Both the position numbers and the translations under genes were made by a program. Positions 1 to 8,443 of a DNA stretch of 37,609 nt are shown here, piece by piece. The stretch's first letter is position 1. Each line of letters begins with the position of its first letter. The DNA lies in the NCBI GenBank assembly GCA_030648295.1, contig JAUSID010000003.1, forward strand, positions 1 to 37,609, in the 5' to 3' direction. The notes under the pieces were generated by a model, which saw nothing but the letters and a program-made list of their open reading frames with translations, was not told the origin of the DNA and did no database searches. Source of the DNA: Opitutaceae bacterium. Lineage in GTDB: Bacteria > Verrucomicrobiota > Verrucomicrobiia > Opitutales > Opitutaceae.

Positions 1-26
1 GATTCTTCGCCAAGCCTCAGAATGAC
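1..26. repeat. Dispersed repeat fragment at the window edge
   Basis: The first 26 bases start GATTCTTCGCC and end CAGAATGAC. From memory this resembles a short element of the GATTCTTCG...AGAATGAC kind seen between genes in many bacterial genomes. It is cut by the window edge. No gene is visible here. Confidence 0.4.
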
Positions 27-44
27 AAACCGGGGATTGTGTCG

Positions 45-68
45 GGTCTGAGGCTGCATCTCGCTAGA
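45..68. repeat. 24-bp direct repeat, copy 1
   Basis: Bases 45-68 (GGTCTGAGGCTGC...CTCGCTAGA) match 371-394 at 22 of 24 positions in the same orientation. The second copy covers the stop codon and last codon of the TonB receptor gene. The pair flanks a 300-bp segment that holds a MITE-like element. Confidence 0.6.
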
Positions 69-116
69 CTCCTTGAACGGCGAAACTCGTTGTGAGCAGG
101 TCAGGTTTTCCAAGTG

Positions 117-242
117 CTAGCAGCCTGTCGGACTTAGAAAATGAAGGCCATCTGGCATCGATTATTCGCGAGAAAAAATTCACGTGTGGTCAAATATTCA
201 TCCATAAACGCCTTCAGACGCCTAAGTCCGACAGGCTGCTAG
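117..242. mobile_element. MITE-like element with perfect 21-bp terminal inverted repeats
   Basis: Bases 117-137 (CTAGCAGCC...GACTTAG) are the exact reverse complement of 222-242, giving a 126-bp element with 21-bp arms. The outermost four bases at each end are CTAG, itself a palindrome, so they may be a target-site duplication rather than part of the arm. The interior is AT-richer than its surroundings and has no convincing coding frame. The structure is that of a non-autonomous miniature element. No transposase is present in the window. Confidence 0.65.
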
Positions 243-253
243 GGAATCTTGAA

Positions 254-341
254 ATCGGGCATCTGTCATCGGGCACCTTGAAATTGGAAAACCGCATCGA
301 ACGCCAATGGTTTGGAGATTCTCAGATTTTAGATGCCCGAT
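254..341. repeat. Imperfect inverted repeat downstream of the TonB receptor
   Basis: ATCGGGCATCT at 254-264 is the exact reverse complement of 331-341, and further related CATCGGGCA and GATGCC words lie between and beside them. The segment is non-coding and lies between the MITE-like element and the receptor gene. It may be another dispersed element. It lacks a T-tract that would make it a clear terminator. Confidence 0.4.
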
Positions 342-370
342 GCCAGATTTCACGATTTCCGAAATCACAC

Positions 371-394
371 GGTCTGAGGCTGCGCCTCGCTAGA
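371..394. repeat. 24-bp direct repeat, copy 2, overlapping a stop codon
   Basis: Second copy of the element at 45-68, with two mismatches. It runs into the last codons of the receptor gene: the TAG stop at 390-392 lies inside the repeat. Confidence 0.6.
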
Positions 395-3300
395 ATGTAC
401 CCTTGAGCCCGAACGTCCACAGCGAGCCAGCCTGCTCGCGGCTGCGGAACTGCGCATGGGCGGGTGTCTCCGGTCCCTCGACTTCGCGCTGGTCGGGCGT
501 GTCCCCCACGTTGCGCAGCGTGAAATACACCCCGATGCGCGGCGTGAGATAGTATTCGCCGAGGATGTCGAGGAACACGCGGGAGGATTGGAAGGTGAAG
601 GTACCGGGCCCGATGCTGTTGCCGGTTCGTTCGCCGAGACGATTGCGGCCCTGATGGCTCCAGTTCATCCGGAAATTGAATTTCTCGCGAACGAGGGAGA
701 AGCCCCAGCTCGCCTTGCGTGGAATATAACCCTGGAAGTTCGCCGAAGCATCACCGACGGGCCGCTGGGTGGACGCGTTGGCAAAGACGTGCACGCCCCG
801 CGCCCAGCGCGGCAGAAACGTCAGCGCCTGCTTGTAGCTGACGTCGGCGCCGGTCATCCGCACCGTGCTCGCGATGTTGTGCTGCGTGGCCACGTCGTAG
901 GCGCCATAGGTGCCGGCATCGAGTCCGTAGAGCGTGAGGAACTCCGGCGTCGCCGGGAAGGTCGTGTTGCCGAAGAAATTCTCGAACTCGCGACGGAACG
1001 CCCCGACCGAAACCTGGCCCACGCCCTCGAAATAGTATTCAAGCCGCGCGCTTACCGTGCGCGCGCTCCACGGCTTGATCGCGGCATTGTTGACGGAAAT
1101 CCGGTTGGTCGGATCGGGCGGTAGCGTCTCGTCCGGCAGCGTGAGCCCGCCGGCGTACTGGTTGAAATTCGGCCGGCCGACCGAATGATAATACGCGGCC
1201 CGCGCGACGAGATTCTCGCGCAGGTTGAAGCTGGCGTTCAGGCTCGGGAACCAGCGGAGATATTCCTTTTCCGCCTTGGTGCCGCGGTCGATCACGGTCA
1301 GCTGGGAGTACTCCAGCGAGTTGGTGTTCGCTACGATCGGCGTCGGCCGGCCGTTGACGAGAATCACGCTGCCGTTCGCGTCGCGCCGAAAGTTTCGCGT
1401 TCGATCCGTCAGCGGTCCCTCGGCCTCGATGTTGGTCTGCTCGACCCGCAGGCCGCCCACCAGCTTCAGCCGCCGACCGAGGAAGTGCAGGTCGCCACGC
1501 AGATACGCCGCCGACACGAGCTCCTCCGCATACTTGGAGCCGTTCACGTGCGAGAGATAATGCGCGTTGGCGTTGGGATCGACGTGCGACGGATTCGCGA
1601 CGAAGTAGTCCCACAGCTCCTCGTTGTCGATCCGCTGCCATTGCGGAAAGCCGAACACACCCGGGCGGCGCGAATAGCCCTCCCCCACAAAGCGGCCGGC
1701 GCCGTCGTCGCTGCCCACCGGCGTGGTGCTCGCGCGGTTGTCGGCGCCGACAAACGGGTAGGTGACATTCGCCTGCTGCTGATCGCGTTGATCCCGCCGG
1801 AAGTCGACGCCCGTCTTCAGCCGCAGCGGCAGCCGTCCGTCGAACTCGCGCTGCACGCTTGCCTGCAGCCCGGTTTGCAGGGCCAGCGTCGTGACCGGAT
1901 TGGATTCGACCGAGATGATGGAGTAATTGTTCAGATCATACGGGTTGAGCGGATTGCCGGCGGCATCGGTGACGCTGATCGTCGCCGGGCGGAGATAGAA
2001 GATGTCGTCGAACACGATCGTGACGCCCGAGCGCCGCGCGTTCGCGCCGCTGAAGTATCCCTTGTCGATCGCCCGAAACGTGTTCTGGGCACGCGAGAGT
2101 CCGAGCCCCGCCTCCATTTTCCACACGGGACCGTCGTGCCGCCAGATGAGCGACGGCGTCATGGTCGAATTGCGACGGTCGCGGTAGTTGTTGGAAATGT
2201 TCAGCTGCCCCTGCCCGTTGTCGCTGCGGGTCATCGTGGGCGTGAAATTGCCCGGACTGACCCGGTTGATGGTGAACCCGATCGTGTGGTTGAGGACCAG
2301 GAAATCGATGTAGTAGTGTTGGTACGAGAACGAGAGCCGGTCGTTGGGCGAGAACCGCCAGTCGACCGTGGCGCCAAAGGACGTGCGCGCGGCGCTCTTC
2401 GTGCCGTCCCGCACGTCCGTGCCGGTCAGGTAGGGACGATCCGGCGTCGTGTGCGGAAACGCATTGCCATTCGTCGCCTGCTGGGTGCCGCGCCAGTTGT
2501 TCTGGATGAACTGCTCGGTCGTGCCGTTTTCCGAATGTCCGCCCGACAGGGTGAAGCCGAAATTCCGGTTGACCGGCCGGACGTAGGAAAAATCGAAGCC
2601 GGGCTTGACCTTGCGGGTATCGCTCTGGAACGGGCCGGGCGTCTTGCCAAAGTCGCGCGCGCTGTCGCGCATCATCACATAGGCATTGGCCTTGAACTGG
2701 GGCTTCGACCGCTCGAACGCGCTGCGTGGAATCATGTTGACCGAGCCGGCGAGCGCCTCGCCCGGCGTTTCGGGCGTGGGCGAGTACACGACCTCGATAC
2801 GCGACGTCGCGGTGATCGAGGTCATGTCCATCTGGGCGCCGCGCGCGGTGCCATTGTTGCCTCCCGCGCTGGCCAGGGTGAAACCGTTGACCATGATCGG
2901 AACGTTGTCGGATGGCACGCCGTTGATCGAAATGCCGCGGGCGAGCGCGCCGGCTTCGTACTCGATGGCGATGCCGGGAAGAAACTTCAGGAACTCGCCG
3001 ACGCTACCCTCGGCCACGTTGCCAAACTCATCGGTCGAAACGACGCTCTTGATATTGGAGGCGAAGCGCTGCTCGTTGATCGCGATGGCCGCGCTGTCCA
3101 TCTCGCGCGACGTGCTCACGAGAAATTCCGACAGCTTGACGACTTCGCCCTCCCGGCCGGCGGCCGGGCGATCCGACAGCGGGGAAAGGTTGAAGTCGAG
3201 CGTGGCGGTCTGGCCGGCGGCGACGGCCACCGGATGAGTCTGCGGGATCAACCCGGTGTAGAAGGCGCGAACCTGGGCGGTACCGGCCGGCACGTTGGTC

Positions 3301-3518
3301 AGCCGGTAGAATCCAGCGGTGTCGGTGAACGCCTCCACGGAGGTGCCCTCGATGCTGACGCGGGCGCGTTCGACGTTTTCACCGTTGGCGGGATTGGCGA
3401 TGCGGCCCTCAATGGTACCGGTGGCCGGCGCTTCGGCGGAGAGAATCACCGACTGCGGCGCGCAGAGTAGAACAAGCCAGGCGAGCCCGAGGGGGACCAG
3501 GGGAATTTGGATTTTCAT
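390..3518 (-). CDS. TonB-dependent outer-membrane receptor with carboxypeptidase-regulatory-like N-terminus
   Basis: A 1042-residue outer-membrane transporter that would import a substrate using TonB energy. A signal peptide covers about residues 1-29. A carboxypeptidase-regulatory-like beta-sandwich covers about 32-112 (start GTIEGRI). A TonB-box-like stretch (VVKLSEFLVS, about 127-136) leads into a plug domain with VGEFLKFLPGI at 173-183 and ISINGV at 196-201. The rest is beta-barrel ending in an aromatic residue (GLKGTF), usual for such barrels. An upstream in-frame ATG at 3665 exists, but only the ATG at 3518 gives a signal peptide. The gene lies downstream of a sulfatase on the same strand and no SusD gene is nearby. 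Substrate is unknown; the sulfatase neighbour suggests a sulfated glycan (inference). Confidence 0.9.
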   Translation of the reverse strand: MKIQIPLVPLGLAWLVLLCAPQSVILSAEAPATGTIEGRIANPANGENVERARVSIEGTSVEAFTDTAGFYRLTNVPAGTAQVRAFYTGLIPQTHPVAVAAGQTATLDFNLSPLSDRPAAGREGEVVKLSEFLVSTSREMDSAAIAINEQRFASNIKSVVSTDEFGNVAEGSVGEFLKFLPGIAIEYEAGALARGISINGVPSDNVPIMVNGFTLASAGGNNGTARGAQMDMTSITATSRIEVVYSPTPETPGEALAGSVNMIPRSAFERSKPQFKANAYVMMRDSARDFGKTPGPFQSDTRKVKPGFDFSYVRPVNRNFGFTLSGGHSENGTTEQFIQNNWRGTQQATNGNAFPHTTPDRPYLTGTDVRDGTKSAARTSFGATVDWRFSPNDRLSFSYQHYYIDFLVLNHTIGFTINRVSPGNFTPTMTRSDNGQGQLNISNNYRDRRNSTMTPSLIWRHDGPVWKMEAGLGLSRAQNTFRAIDKGYFSGANARRSGVTIVFDDIFYLRPATISVTDAAGNPLNPYDLNNYSIISVESNPVTTLALQTGLQASVQREFDGRLPLRLKTGVDFRRDQRDQQQANVTYPFVGADNRASTTPVGSDDGAGRFVGEGYSRRPGVFGFPQWQRIDNEELWDYFVANPSHVDPNANAHYLSHVNGSKYAEELVSAAYLRGDLHFLGRRLKLVGGLRVEQTNIEAEGPLTDRTRNFRRDANGSVILVNGRPTPIVANTNSLEYSQLTVIDRGTKAEKEYLRWFPSLNASFNLRENLVARAAYYHSVGRPNFNQYAGGLTLPDETLPPDPTNRISVNNAAIKPWSARTVSARLEYYFEGVGQVSVGAFRREFENFFGNTTFPATPEFLTLYGLDAGTYGAYDVATQHNIASTVRMTGADVSYKQALTFLPRWARGVHVFANASTQRPVGDASANFQGYIPRKASWGFSLVREKFNFRMNWSHQGRNRLGERTGNSIGPGTFTFQSSRVFLDILGEYYLTPRIGVYFTLRNVGDTPDQREVEGPETPAHAQFRSREQAGSLWTFGLKGTF

Positions 3519-3594
3519 GGGTGAAACACGTTGGGGGTTTCGTGGCGTCGAGGAGTGGCTGGCGGGCGGGGCGGCACCCCCGCGCCCACGGGTC

Positions 3595-3600
3595 GTTATA
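3595..3600 (-). promoter_or_regulatory. Possible -10 element for the TonB receptor
   Basis: TATAAC, read on the minus strand, lies in the 143-bp gap between the sulfatase end and the receptor start, about 77 bases upstream of the ATG. No good -35 box is seen at the right spacing. It is notable mainly as AT-rich DNA in a very GC-rich gap. Confidence 0.2.
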
Positions 3601-3661
3601 GTCGCAGACGGAGCCGCCACGCGATTCCGGCCGAATGAAGTGACGGGCGACGGTGCATCGC

Positions 3662-5158
3662 TCAACCCACCGCGAGCTTGTCCGCGGTACGCTGCTGCCA
3701 GGCGTGAATCTCCTTCGTCAGCCGGGCGATCACCTCGCGATGGGCACCGCGATAGAAGAGGTTCCGCTGCTCGTAGGGATCCTCGCGCCGGTTGAAGAGC
3801 AGGCAGCGATCGACGTCACTGAGGCAAAGCTTCCACCCGTCAGGGGTGATCACCGTGCGGGAGGACTCGCGGACGGCGCGCGCCGACGCCGTGTCGGGTG
3901 GCGTCCGGTCGCCATCGCCGGCGCGGTTGAAGCTCCATTGGGCAAAGGCGTTCCGGGCGGGCGCGGATTCTCCGCGCACCTCCGGCGCACGGCTGCGTCC
4001 CGGCAGGTTTTCCGGCACGGGCTGGCCCATCAGTTCCAGCAAGGTCGGCACGAAATCGATGTGACTCCACGGGCTCGCGACCCGGTGGCCGCGGCCGCCG
4101 GGCACCTTGATGAAGCAGGGCACGCGCACGGATTCCTCGTAGAGCACCGATTTCCCCATCAGCTGGTGCGCGCCCAGCTGGTCCCCGTGATCGCTCGTGA
4201 AGACGATGACCGTGTTGTCGGTGAGGCCGTGTTGCTCGAGCCGCGCGAGGATGCGCCCGACGCTGCGATCGACACAGGTCACATTGCCGAGATAGTGGGT
4301 GCGGATTTCCCGCAGTTTTGCCTCGTCGTTTCCCGGTGGGCCCTGCCGCAGCCGGTAGCGCATGGGAATCTGTTCCGGATCGTCGTCGCGGGTGCACGAC
4401 GGATCGATCGGCAGTGCCTCGGGCGGATTGATGCCATTGAGGGGCGAGCGGTACGGAGTGTGAGGCTCGAGATAATTGACGTGCAACACGAACGGCTCGC
4501 GCCGGTGACGGTCGAGAAACTCACACGCCCGCCCGGCCTGGAACGAAGGTTTGCCGAACTCGACGGGCACACGCACCGCGTAATCGCGGCTGAACGTGCC
4601 GCGCTTGTCCGGCTTGTGACCGTGGCCGATGAGCCAGTGATGGTACGCACTGCGGGCCTCGCGGTCGCGGCCGGCACTGAAATGCTCCCCGTAGCCGTCC
4701 TCGGTGCCGGCCCACTCGTTGAACCCATGCTGCGCAAAAAGCTCATCGCCGAGATGCCACTTGCCGATGTAGCCGGTGGCGTAGTCGGCGCGGTCGCGCA
4801 GGAGCTCGGGAAAACAAGGGGTCTCCCGTCGCAGCGCGATGTTGTTGCCGGTGCAGCCGCTCTGGTGCGGCCAGAGGCCCGTCATGACCGACGAGCGCGA
4901 AGGCGTACAAACCGGATGGGAGACGTAGGCGCGGTCGAATACCGTCGATTGCGCGGCGAGCGCATTTAGGTGCGGCGCCTGCACGCGAGCGTTGCCATAG
5001 CACGCCAGCGTATCGGCCCGCTGCTGATCGGTCCAAAGGAAGAGCAGGTTCGGCCGCTCGCGACGGGCGGAGGCGGAGCGAAGCAACGCGGGAAAGGAAA
5101 ACGTGGCGGCGGCGCCAATGGCGCCCCGGCGGATGAATTGCCGGCGGGTGGGTTTCAT
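3662..5158 (-). CDS. Tat-exported sulfatase
   Basis: A 498-residue sulfatase of the alkaline-phosphatase fold that hydrolyses sulfate esters, probably on a glycan, in the periplasm. The N-terminus is a Tat signal (TRRQFIRRGAIG). The metal site starts with TDQQ (D44). The formylglycine motif C-T-P-S-R is at C84-R88, the normal Cys-type site. A second metal motif, SDHGD, precedes LGAHQLMGKS. Length fits the family. The start ATG is preceded by a C-run rather than a Shine-Dalgarno site. It lies 143 bases upstream of the TonB receptor on the same strand, a typical pairing for uptake of desulfated sugars. Maturation needs a formylglycine-generating enzyme, and no convincing one is in the window. 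Confidence 0.92.
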   Translation of the reverse strand: MKPTRRQFIRRGAIGAAATFSFPALLRSASARRERPNLLFLWTDQQRADTLACYGNARVQAPHLNALAAQSTVFDRAYVSHPVCTPSRSSVMTGLWPHQSGCTGNNIALRRETPCFPELLRDRADYATGYIGKWHLGDELFAQHGFNEWAGTEDGYGEHFSAGRDREARSAYHHWLIGHGHKPDKRGTFSRDYAVRVPVEFGKPSFQAGRACEFLDRHRREPFVLHVNYLEPHTPYRSPLNGINPPEALPIDPSCTRDDDPEQIPMRYRLRQGPPGNDEAKLREIRTHYLGNVTCVDRSVGRILARLEQHGLTDNTVIVFTSDHGDQLGAHQLMGKSVLYEESVRVPCFIKVPGGRGHRVASPWSHIDFVPTLLELMGQPVPENLPGRSRAPEVRGESAPARNAFAQWSFNRAGDGDRTPPDTASARAVRESSRTVITPDGWKLCLSDVDRCLLFNRREDPYEQRNLFYRGAHREVIARLTKEIHAWQQRTADKLAVG

Positions 5159-5257
5159 GGGGGAAAGGTCAGCCGCGAGAACTCGGGGTCGGAGAAGGGG
5201 GTGAAGGGCACGCGCGCGGTGCCTTGCAGGGGTCGGGCCAATGCTGTGAACCCGTAC

Positions 5258-5267
5258 TGATTAATCA
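5258..5267. promoter_or_regulatory. AT-rich 10-bp palindrome in the gap before the sulfatase
   Basis: TGATTAATCA is a perfect palindrome in otherwise GC-rich DNA. It overlaps the stop codon of the propeller gene and lies 100 bases upstream of the sulfatase start. It could be an operator; no regulator is identified. Confidence 0.2.
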
Positions 5268-6575
5268 ATCCCGGGCCGCGGGACCGGCGGATGACGTTGG
5301 CGGCGTCTGCGCCACACCGGCAGCGCGGTCGAGTTCGAGGAGGAACATCTGCCGTGAGCCATCAGCGGCGATTCCCGGGACTACGATCGCATCGCCGCTG
5401 CGGTTCCAGCATGGAGCCGGGTCGAGTCGCAGATCGCCGGACTTCCAGGGCCCGAGAAACACGGGCGGCGAACGCACCACCCGCCCAGTGCTCCGATCGA
5501 GAAACGTATAATGATTGTGCTCGCCGTCGCGGTGGCTGTTCACGAACCAACGGCCATCCGGCGCCAGCGCGATGTCACCGCCCGGGTTCGGAAAAAGATC
5601 CTTTCCGCCGATCAGACTTACGATTTTTCGCGACGCCGTGTCGTAGATTACCTGCTTGTCGTCGGCCGAGCCGATGATCCGGTTGCCCCATTCCCAGTCG
5701 GGATGGCCGCCAATGAAAATCTCGTGCCGCGTCAACTCGGTGCCGTCGGGCCGCACGGTGAACGGCACGTTGAGCCGTTTGTCCCGATCATCGAAATCCG
5801 CCCGGCAGTAGAAGTACACGCGGTCGTTGTTCCGGTTGTTCAGCGTGTGGTTGATGAACAAGTGCCGCCCCTCGATCCCCGGATCGATGTCGCGCAGCTT
5901 CTCCTTTAATTGCGCGAACGACACGATCAGCGTCTTCACGCCGGTCGCCACCTCGATCCGGAAAATGCCATCATTCGCCGGCGCCCCGACGTCGTTCGTC
6001 CAGTCCCACGCCTCCTTGTAGCCGGTCACCGCGCGAAGCCGCGCGAGCCGGGCGTAATTGATGGCCAGAAAATAACCGCCGTTTTGCGCCACCCCGCCAT
6101 TGCCCACCGGCGTATCCGCGAACCGATACTCCCGGATGCGTTCGCCGCCGCGTCCCCGGCTCACGTCGAACAGCACCGTGAATATCTTCCCGGTGACGGG
6201 ATCGCGATCGTTGAAGAAGAACTGGGTCTCGGGGTGCTCGGGGTTCCAGTAGAACATCGTACCCTGCTGCGGATTCCAGCCCCGCGTGCGATCGACCACC
6301 CGCACCCGGTAACCGTCCCGCGTGTCGAGGAGGCAGACTCCCGCGGCATCGCCGGCGCCGGGCAGCCGGTCCTGGAATGTCGTCTCGAGCGCCAGCAGGT
6401 ACCGGCCGTCGGCACTCCACGGAATCGTGCGGCACTGTCCGATGTAACCAAAAAAATGATTCGCGGGTCCCCGGGTGAGCTGCCGAACGCGAACCTCTGC
6501 CGGTGCCGCGAGGGCGCCGGCCGATCCGGCCGTCACGGCGAGAGCGACCGCGATGAACAGGGGTCGAGTCAGCAT
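5265..6575 (-). CDS. Secreted WD40-like / oligogalacturonate-lyase-like beta-propeller protein
   Basis: A 436-residue protein with a signal peptide (MLTRPLFIAVALAV...ALAAPA) followed by repeated propeller blades. Blade-like motifs include PWSADGRYLLAL near the start, PDGTELTRHEIFIGGHPDWE, and IALAPDGRWFVNSHRD. The pattern resembles WD40-like/TolB-type propellers and the oligogalacturonate lyase family (PL22), which also uses histidines on a propeller. The match is not strong enough to claim lyase activity. A second ATG four codons upstream (6587) is possible. Longer open reading beyond that is antisense to the next gene and is ignored. It lies 106 bases before the sulfatase on the same strand, so it may belong to that cluster. 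Confidence 0.75.
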   Translation of the reverse strand: MLTRPLFIAVALAVTAGSAGALAAPAEVRVRQLTRGPANHFFGYIGQCRTIPWSADGRYLLALETTFQDRLPGAGDAAGVCLLDTRDGYRVRVVDRTRGWNPQQGTMFYWNPEHPETQFFFNDRDPVTGKIFTVLFDVSRGRGGERIREYRFADTPVGNGGVAQNGGYFLAINYARLARLRAVTGYKEAWDWTNDVGAPANDGIFRIEVATGVKTLIVSFAQLKEKLRDIDPGIEGRHLFINHTLNNRNNDRVYFYCRADFDDRDKRLNVPFTVRPDGTELTRHEIFIGGHPDWEWGNRIIGSADDKQVIYDTASRKIVSLIGGKDLFPNPGGDIALAPDGRWFVNSHRDGEHNHYTFLDRSTGRVVRSPPVFLGPWKSGDLRLDPAPCWNRSGDAIVVPGIAADGSRQMFLLELDRAAGVAQTPPTSSAGPAARD

Positions 6576-6716
6576 GGATGCCAGCATTGAACATTTCGCG
6601 GGCGGACTACGAGACCATGGTTGGACTTTCATTTCCGGATGTTGGCGCCGGAGCCGATGGCAGCCGGGACGCGGCAGTTGCGTTTGGGCTCTCGCCGGCT
6701 CAATTCTGGTCGACTC

Positions 6717-7487
6717 ATGCCGCGCCTGCGTCTCGTCACGTTCAACATCGCGCACGGCCGGGGGCTGAACCCGCTGCAAGGGCTCACCACGCAACGGAAA
6801 CTGCGCGCCAATCTCCGCGGGATAGCCGCGCTGCTGGAGCGACTTGCGCCTGACGTCGTCGCGTTGCAGGAGATCGACGAGCGGTCGCGTTGGGCCGGAA
6901 ATTTCGATCATCTCGACTACCTGCGGGTTCACACCCGCTTTCCGCACACGGTATTCGGGATTAACAACCGGCGGACGGGGCTGCTCAATCTCAGCTATGG
7001 CAACGCGGTGCTCTCGCGCCATTCCATCCGCTCGGCCGAGACGGTCGTGTTTGGCCAGCGCCAGCTGGGCGAAAAAGGCTTCCTCTACGTCGAACTCGAC
7101 GTTGGCGGCCGCTGCCTGCCGCTGGTGAATCTCCATCTCCATTTTGGTTCGCGCCAGCACCGGATGCGACAGCTCGACCTTCTCATCGTCTGGCTGCGCG
7201 AGAAACACCGGCTGCACGCCTCGACCTGGTCGATACCCCCGATCATCTGCGGCGACTTCAACAATCCCAACACGCGTGATGACGCCACGGCATCATTGCT
7301 CAGCCATTTGTCGGACTACGGCGATTACCGGTTGCTTCCGATGGCGGGGCTCACCTTCCCCTCGCCGATGCCCCGGCGCGCGCTCGATTTCGTGTTTCTG
7401 CCCGCCGACTGCGGCGAAGTCCGCTGCGAAGTCGTCCGTTCGATGCTTTCGGATCATTTACCCGTCGCGGTGGAGTTCGAGTTTTAG
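6717..7487 (+). CDS. Endonuclease/exonuclease/phosphatase-family protein
   Basis: A 256-residue protein of the EEP (DNase I-like) fold. Visible catalytic motifs in order: TFNIAHG (N10), ALQEID (E52), NLHLH (N138, H140), CGDFNN (D180, N182) and the terminal SDHLP (D246, H247). These are the metal and catalytic residues of the family, whose members cleave phosphodiesters in nucleic acids, phosphoinositides or sphingolipids. No signal peptide is seen, so it is likely cytoplasmic. The ATG at 6717 is chosen because the family fold begins within a few residues; the upstream in-frame ATG at 6621 would add residues with no family similarity. It is divergent from the propeller gene. Substrate cannot be told. 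Confidence 0.85.
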   Translation: MPRLRLVTFNIAHGRGLNPLQGLTTQRKLRANLRGIAALLERLAPDVVALQEIDERSRWAGNFDHLDYLRVHTRFPHTVFGINNRRTGLLNLSYGNAVLSRHSIRSAETVVFGQRQLGEKGFLYVELDVGGRCLPLVNLHLHFGSRQHRMRQLDLLIVWLREKHRLHASTWSIPPIICGDFNNPNTRDDATASLLSHLSDYGDYRLLPMAGLTFPSPMPRRALDFVFLPADCGEVRCEVVRSMLSDHLPVAVEFEF

Positions 7488-7610
7488 GCGGCGCCGCGAA
7501 GCGCAAGCCGGCGCGCCGGAGTCTCCTCGGTGAAGATTTGGTCCGTGGTCCGTGCTCTCGTCTGCCCGTTCGCCCGCGGCGGTGGCCAACGTATCGCCGC
7601 CGGCCGCCGT

Positions 7611-8006
7611 CTACTGCTTCTTCGCGGCCGGCAGCGGAATATTCAATTCGGACAGGACTGCGTCGATGACGCCGAGAAAATCATGCAAACGAAATGGTTT
7701 CGGCAGCGTGCGGCGGGGGGCGAGCAATCCCGTGACTTCCTGGCTGTGCGCCGACTGCGCGGAGAGGCCGGAAACAACGATGATTGGCACGGCGGGGAAC
7801 TGTTGCCGCAGTTCGATGACACTTTGAATCCCATCGTGGGGCATCAAGATGTCCGTGATCACCACGTCGGTGGGACACGCGCGAAACATGGCCGCGCCTT
7901 CCTCTCCCGTTGCCGCTTCCACGACGTGGTGGCCCGCATGTTCCAGGGCAGCCATCATCATCTGGCGGATCGTATTGTCATCATCGATCACCAGGAAATA
8001 CGCCAT
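7611..8006 (-). CDS. Single-domain response regulator (receiver only)
   Basis: A 131-residue CheY-like receiver domain with no output domain. It has the acidic cluster D8-D9-D10, phosphorylation site D52 (VVITDILMP), switch residue S79 (VVSG) and the conserved lysine K103 (LPKPF). Such proteins pass phosphate between partners or bind a target directly. No histidine kinase is in the window. The start at 8006 (MAYFLVIDDD) gives a normal receiver N-terminus; upstream in-frame ATGs would add an unrelated tail read from repeat-rich DNA. It is a likely orphan whose partners are elsewhere. Confidence 0.88.
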   Translation of the reverse strand: MAYFLVIDDDNTIRQMMMAALEHAGHHVVEAATGEEGAAMFRACPTDVVITDILMPHDGIQSVIELRQQFPAVPIIVVSGLSAQSAHSQEVTGLLAPRRTLPKPFRLHDFLGVIDAVLSELNIPLPAAKKQ

Positions 8007-8176
8007 GTGCCGTGATGGTGGAAAACAGGCGTTCTTGGCGAGCCCGGCACCTGCCGACAATTTGCGAAGCGCGGGCGAGGTCATCGGCCTGTTCTTCGAC
8101 GAGGCCATGAGGAGTCGCGTTCGATCTTTTGGATGTCGGTCCTCCAAATCCGCCTTCGTGCAAGTTGTCGCCCGTC

Positions 8177-8200
8177 TGGGAGCGGGGGCGTCTCGCCCGC
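8177..8200 (+). repeat. REP-like palindrome, copy A
   Basis: Begins TGGGAGCGGGGGCG and contains GTCTCGCCCGC. One variant base breaks the usual GCGCGGGC stem. Confidence 0.6.
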
Positions 8201-8240
8201 TCGATCGTTTCGATCACGCCGATCAACTTTCTCAATCATT

Positions 8241-8264
8241 GCGGGCCGGAGGCCCGCGCTCCCA
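8241..8264 (-). repeat. REP-like palindrome, copy B
   Basis: GCGGGCCGGAGGCCCGC followed by GCTCCCA, inverted relative to copy A. The stem is GCGGGCC/GGCCCGC. Confidence 0.65.
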
Positions 8265-8280
8265 AGGAAAACCGCTCCGT

Positions 8281-8310
8281 GTAGCAGCCGAGGTAACGAG
8301 GCTGGGATTG
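8281..8310 (+). repeat. GTAGCAGCC repeat, copy 1
   Basis: A 30-bp unit (GTAGCAGCCGAGGTAACGAG... ending GGGATTG) that recurs at 13531-13560 with one change and in diverged form at 34625-34648. It lies directly before REP-like copy C. Confidence 0.6.
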
Positions 8311-8322
8311 GGCGGTCTGTCC

Positions 8323-8345
8323 GGGAGCGCGGGCGTCTCGCCCGC
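8323..8345 (+). repeat. REP-like palindrome, copy C
   Basis: GGGAGCGCGGGCGTCTCG then CCCGC: the canonical form of the family in this window. Confidence 0.65.
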
Positions 8346-8388
8346 AATGTGCTGTGGCGGACCGGCGGCCCGCGCAACCAGGGCGCAC

Positions 8389-8417
8389 AAAAAAAACGGC
8401 CGCCCGCGGGCGGCCGT
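8389..8417 (-). terminator. Rho-independent terminator of the Dabb gene
   Basis: Read on the minus strand, a perfect 11-bp self-complementary stem (ACGGCCGCCCG and its complement, 8396-8417) is followed by eight T. It starts 27 bases past the stop of the Dabb gene, so it ends that transcript. Confidence 0.85.
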
Positions 8418-8443
8418 CTGAAAGGATCGTTGAACTCGGCGGT

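Larger units (their letters stand above)
8007..8443. other. Gene-free repeat cluster between response regulator and Dabb gene
   Basis: These 437 bases hold no supported gene. They contain three palindromic repeat copies, one copy of the GTAGCAGCC repeat and a terminator, listed separately. Frames open across this stretch are products of the GC-rich repeats. Confidence 0.6.

Noticed and set aside
92-406. Open frame of 104 codons on the plus strand
   Set aside because: It runs through the MITE-like element and other repeats, is rich in repeat-encoded residues and overlaps the receptor end on the other strand.
1185-3470. Long plus-strand open frame opposite the TonB receptor
   Set aside because: GC-rich codon shadow: Arg/Val/His-rich translation without family motifs, while the minus strand encodes a full receptor.
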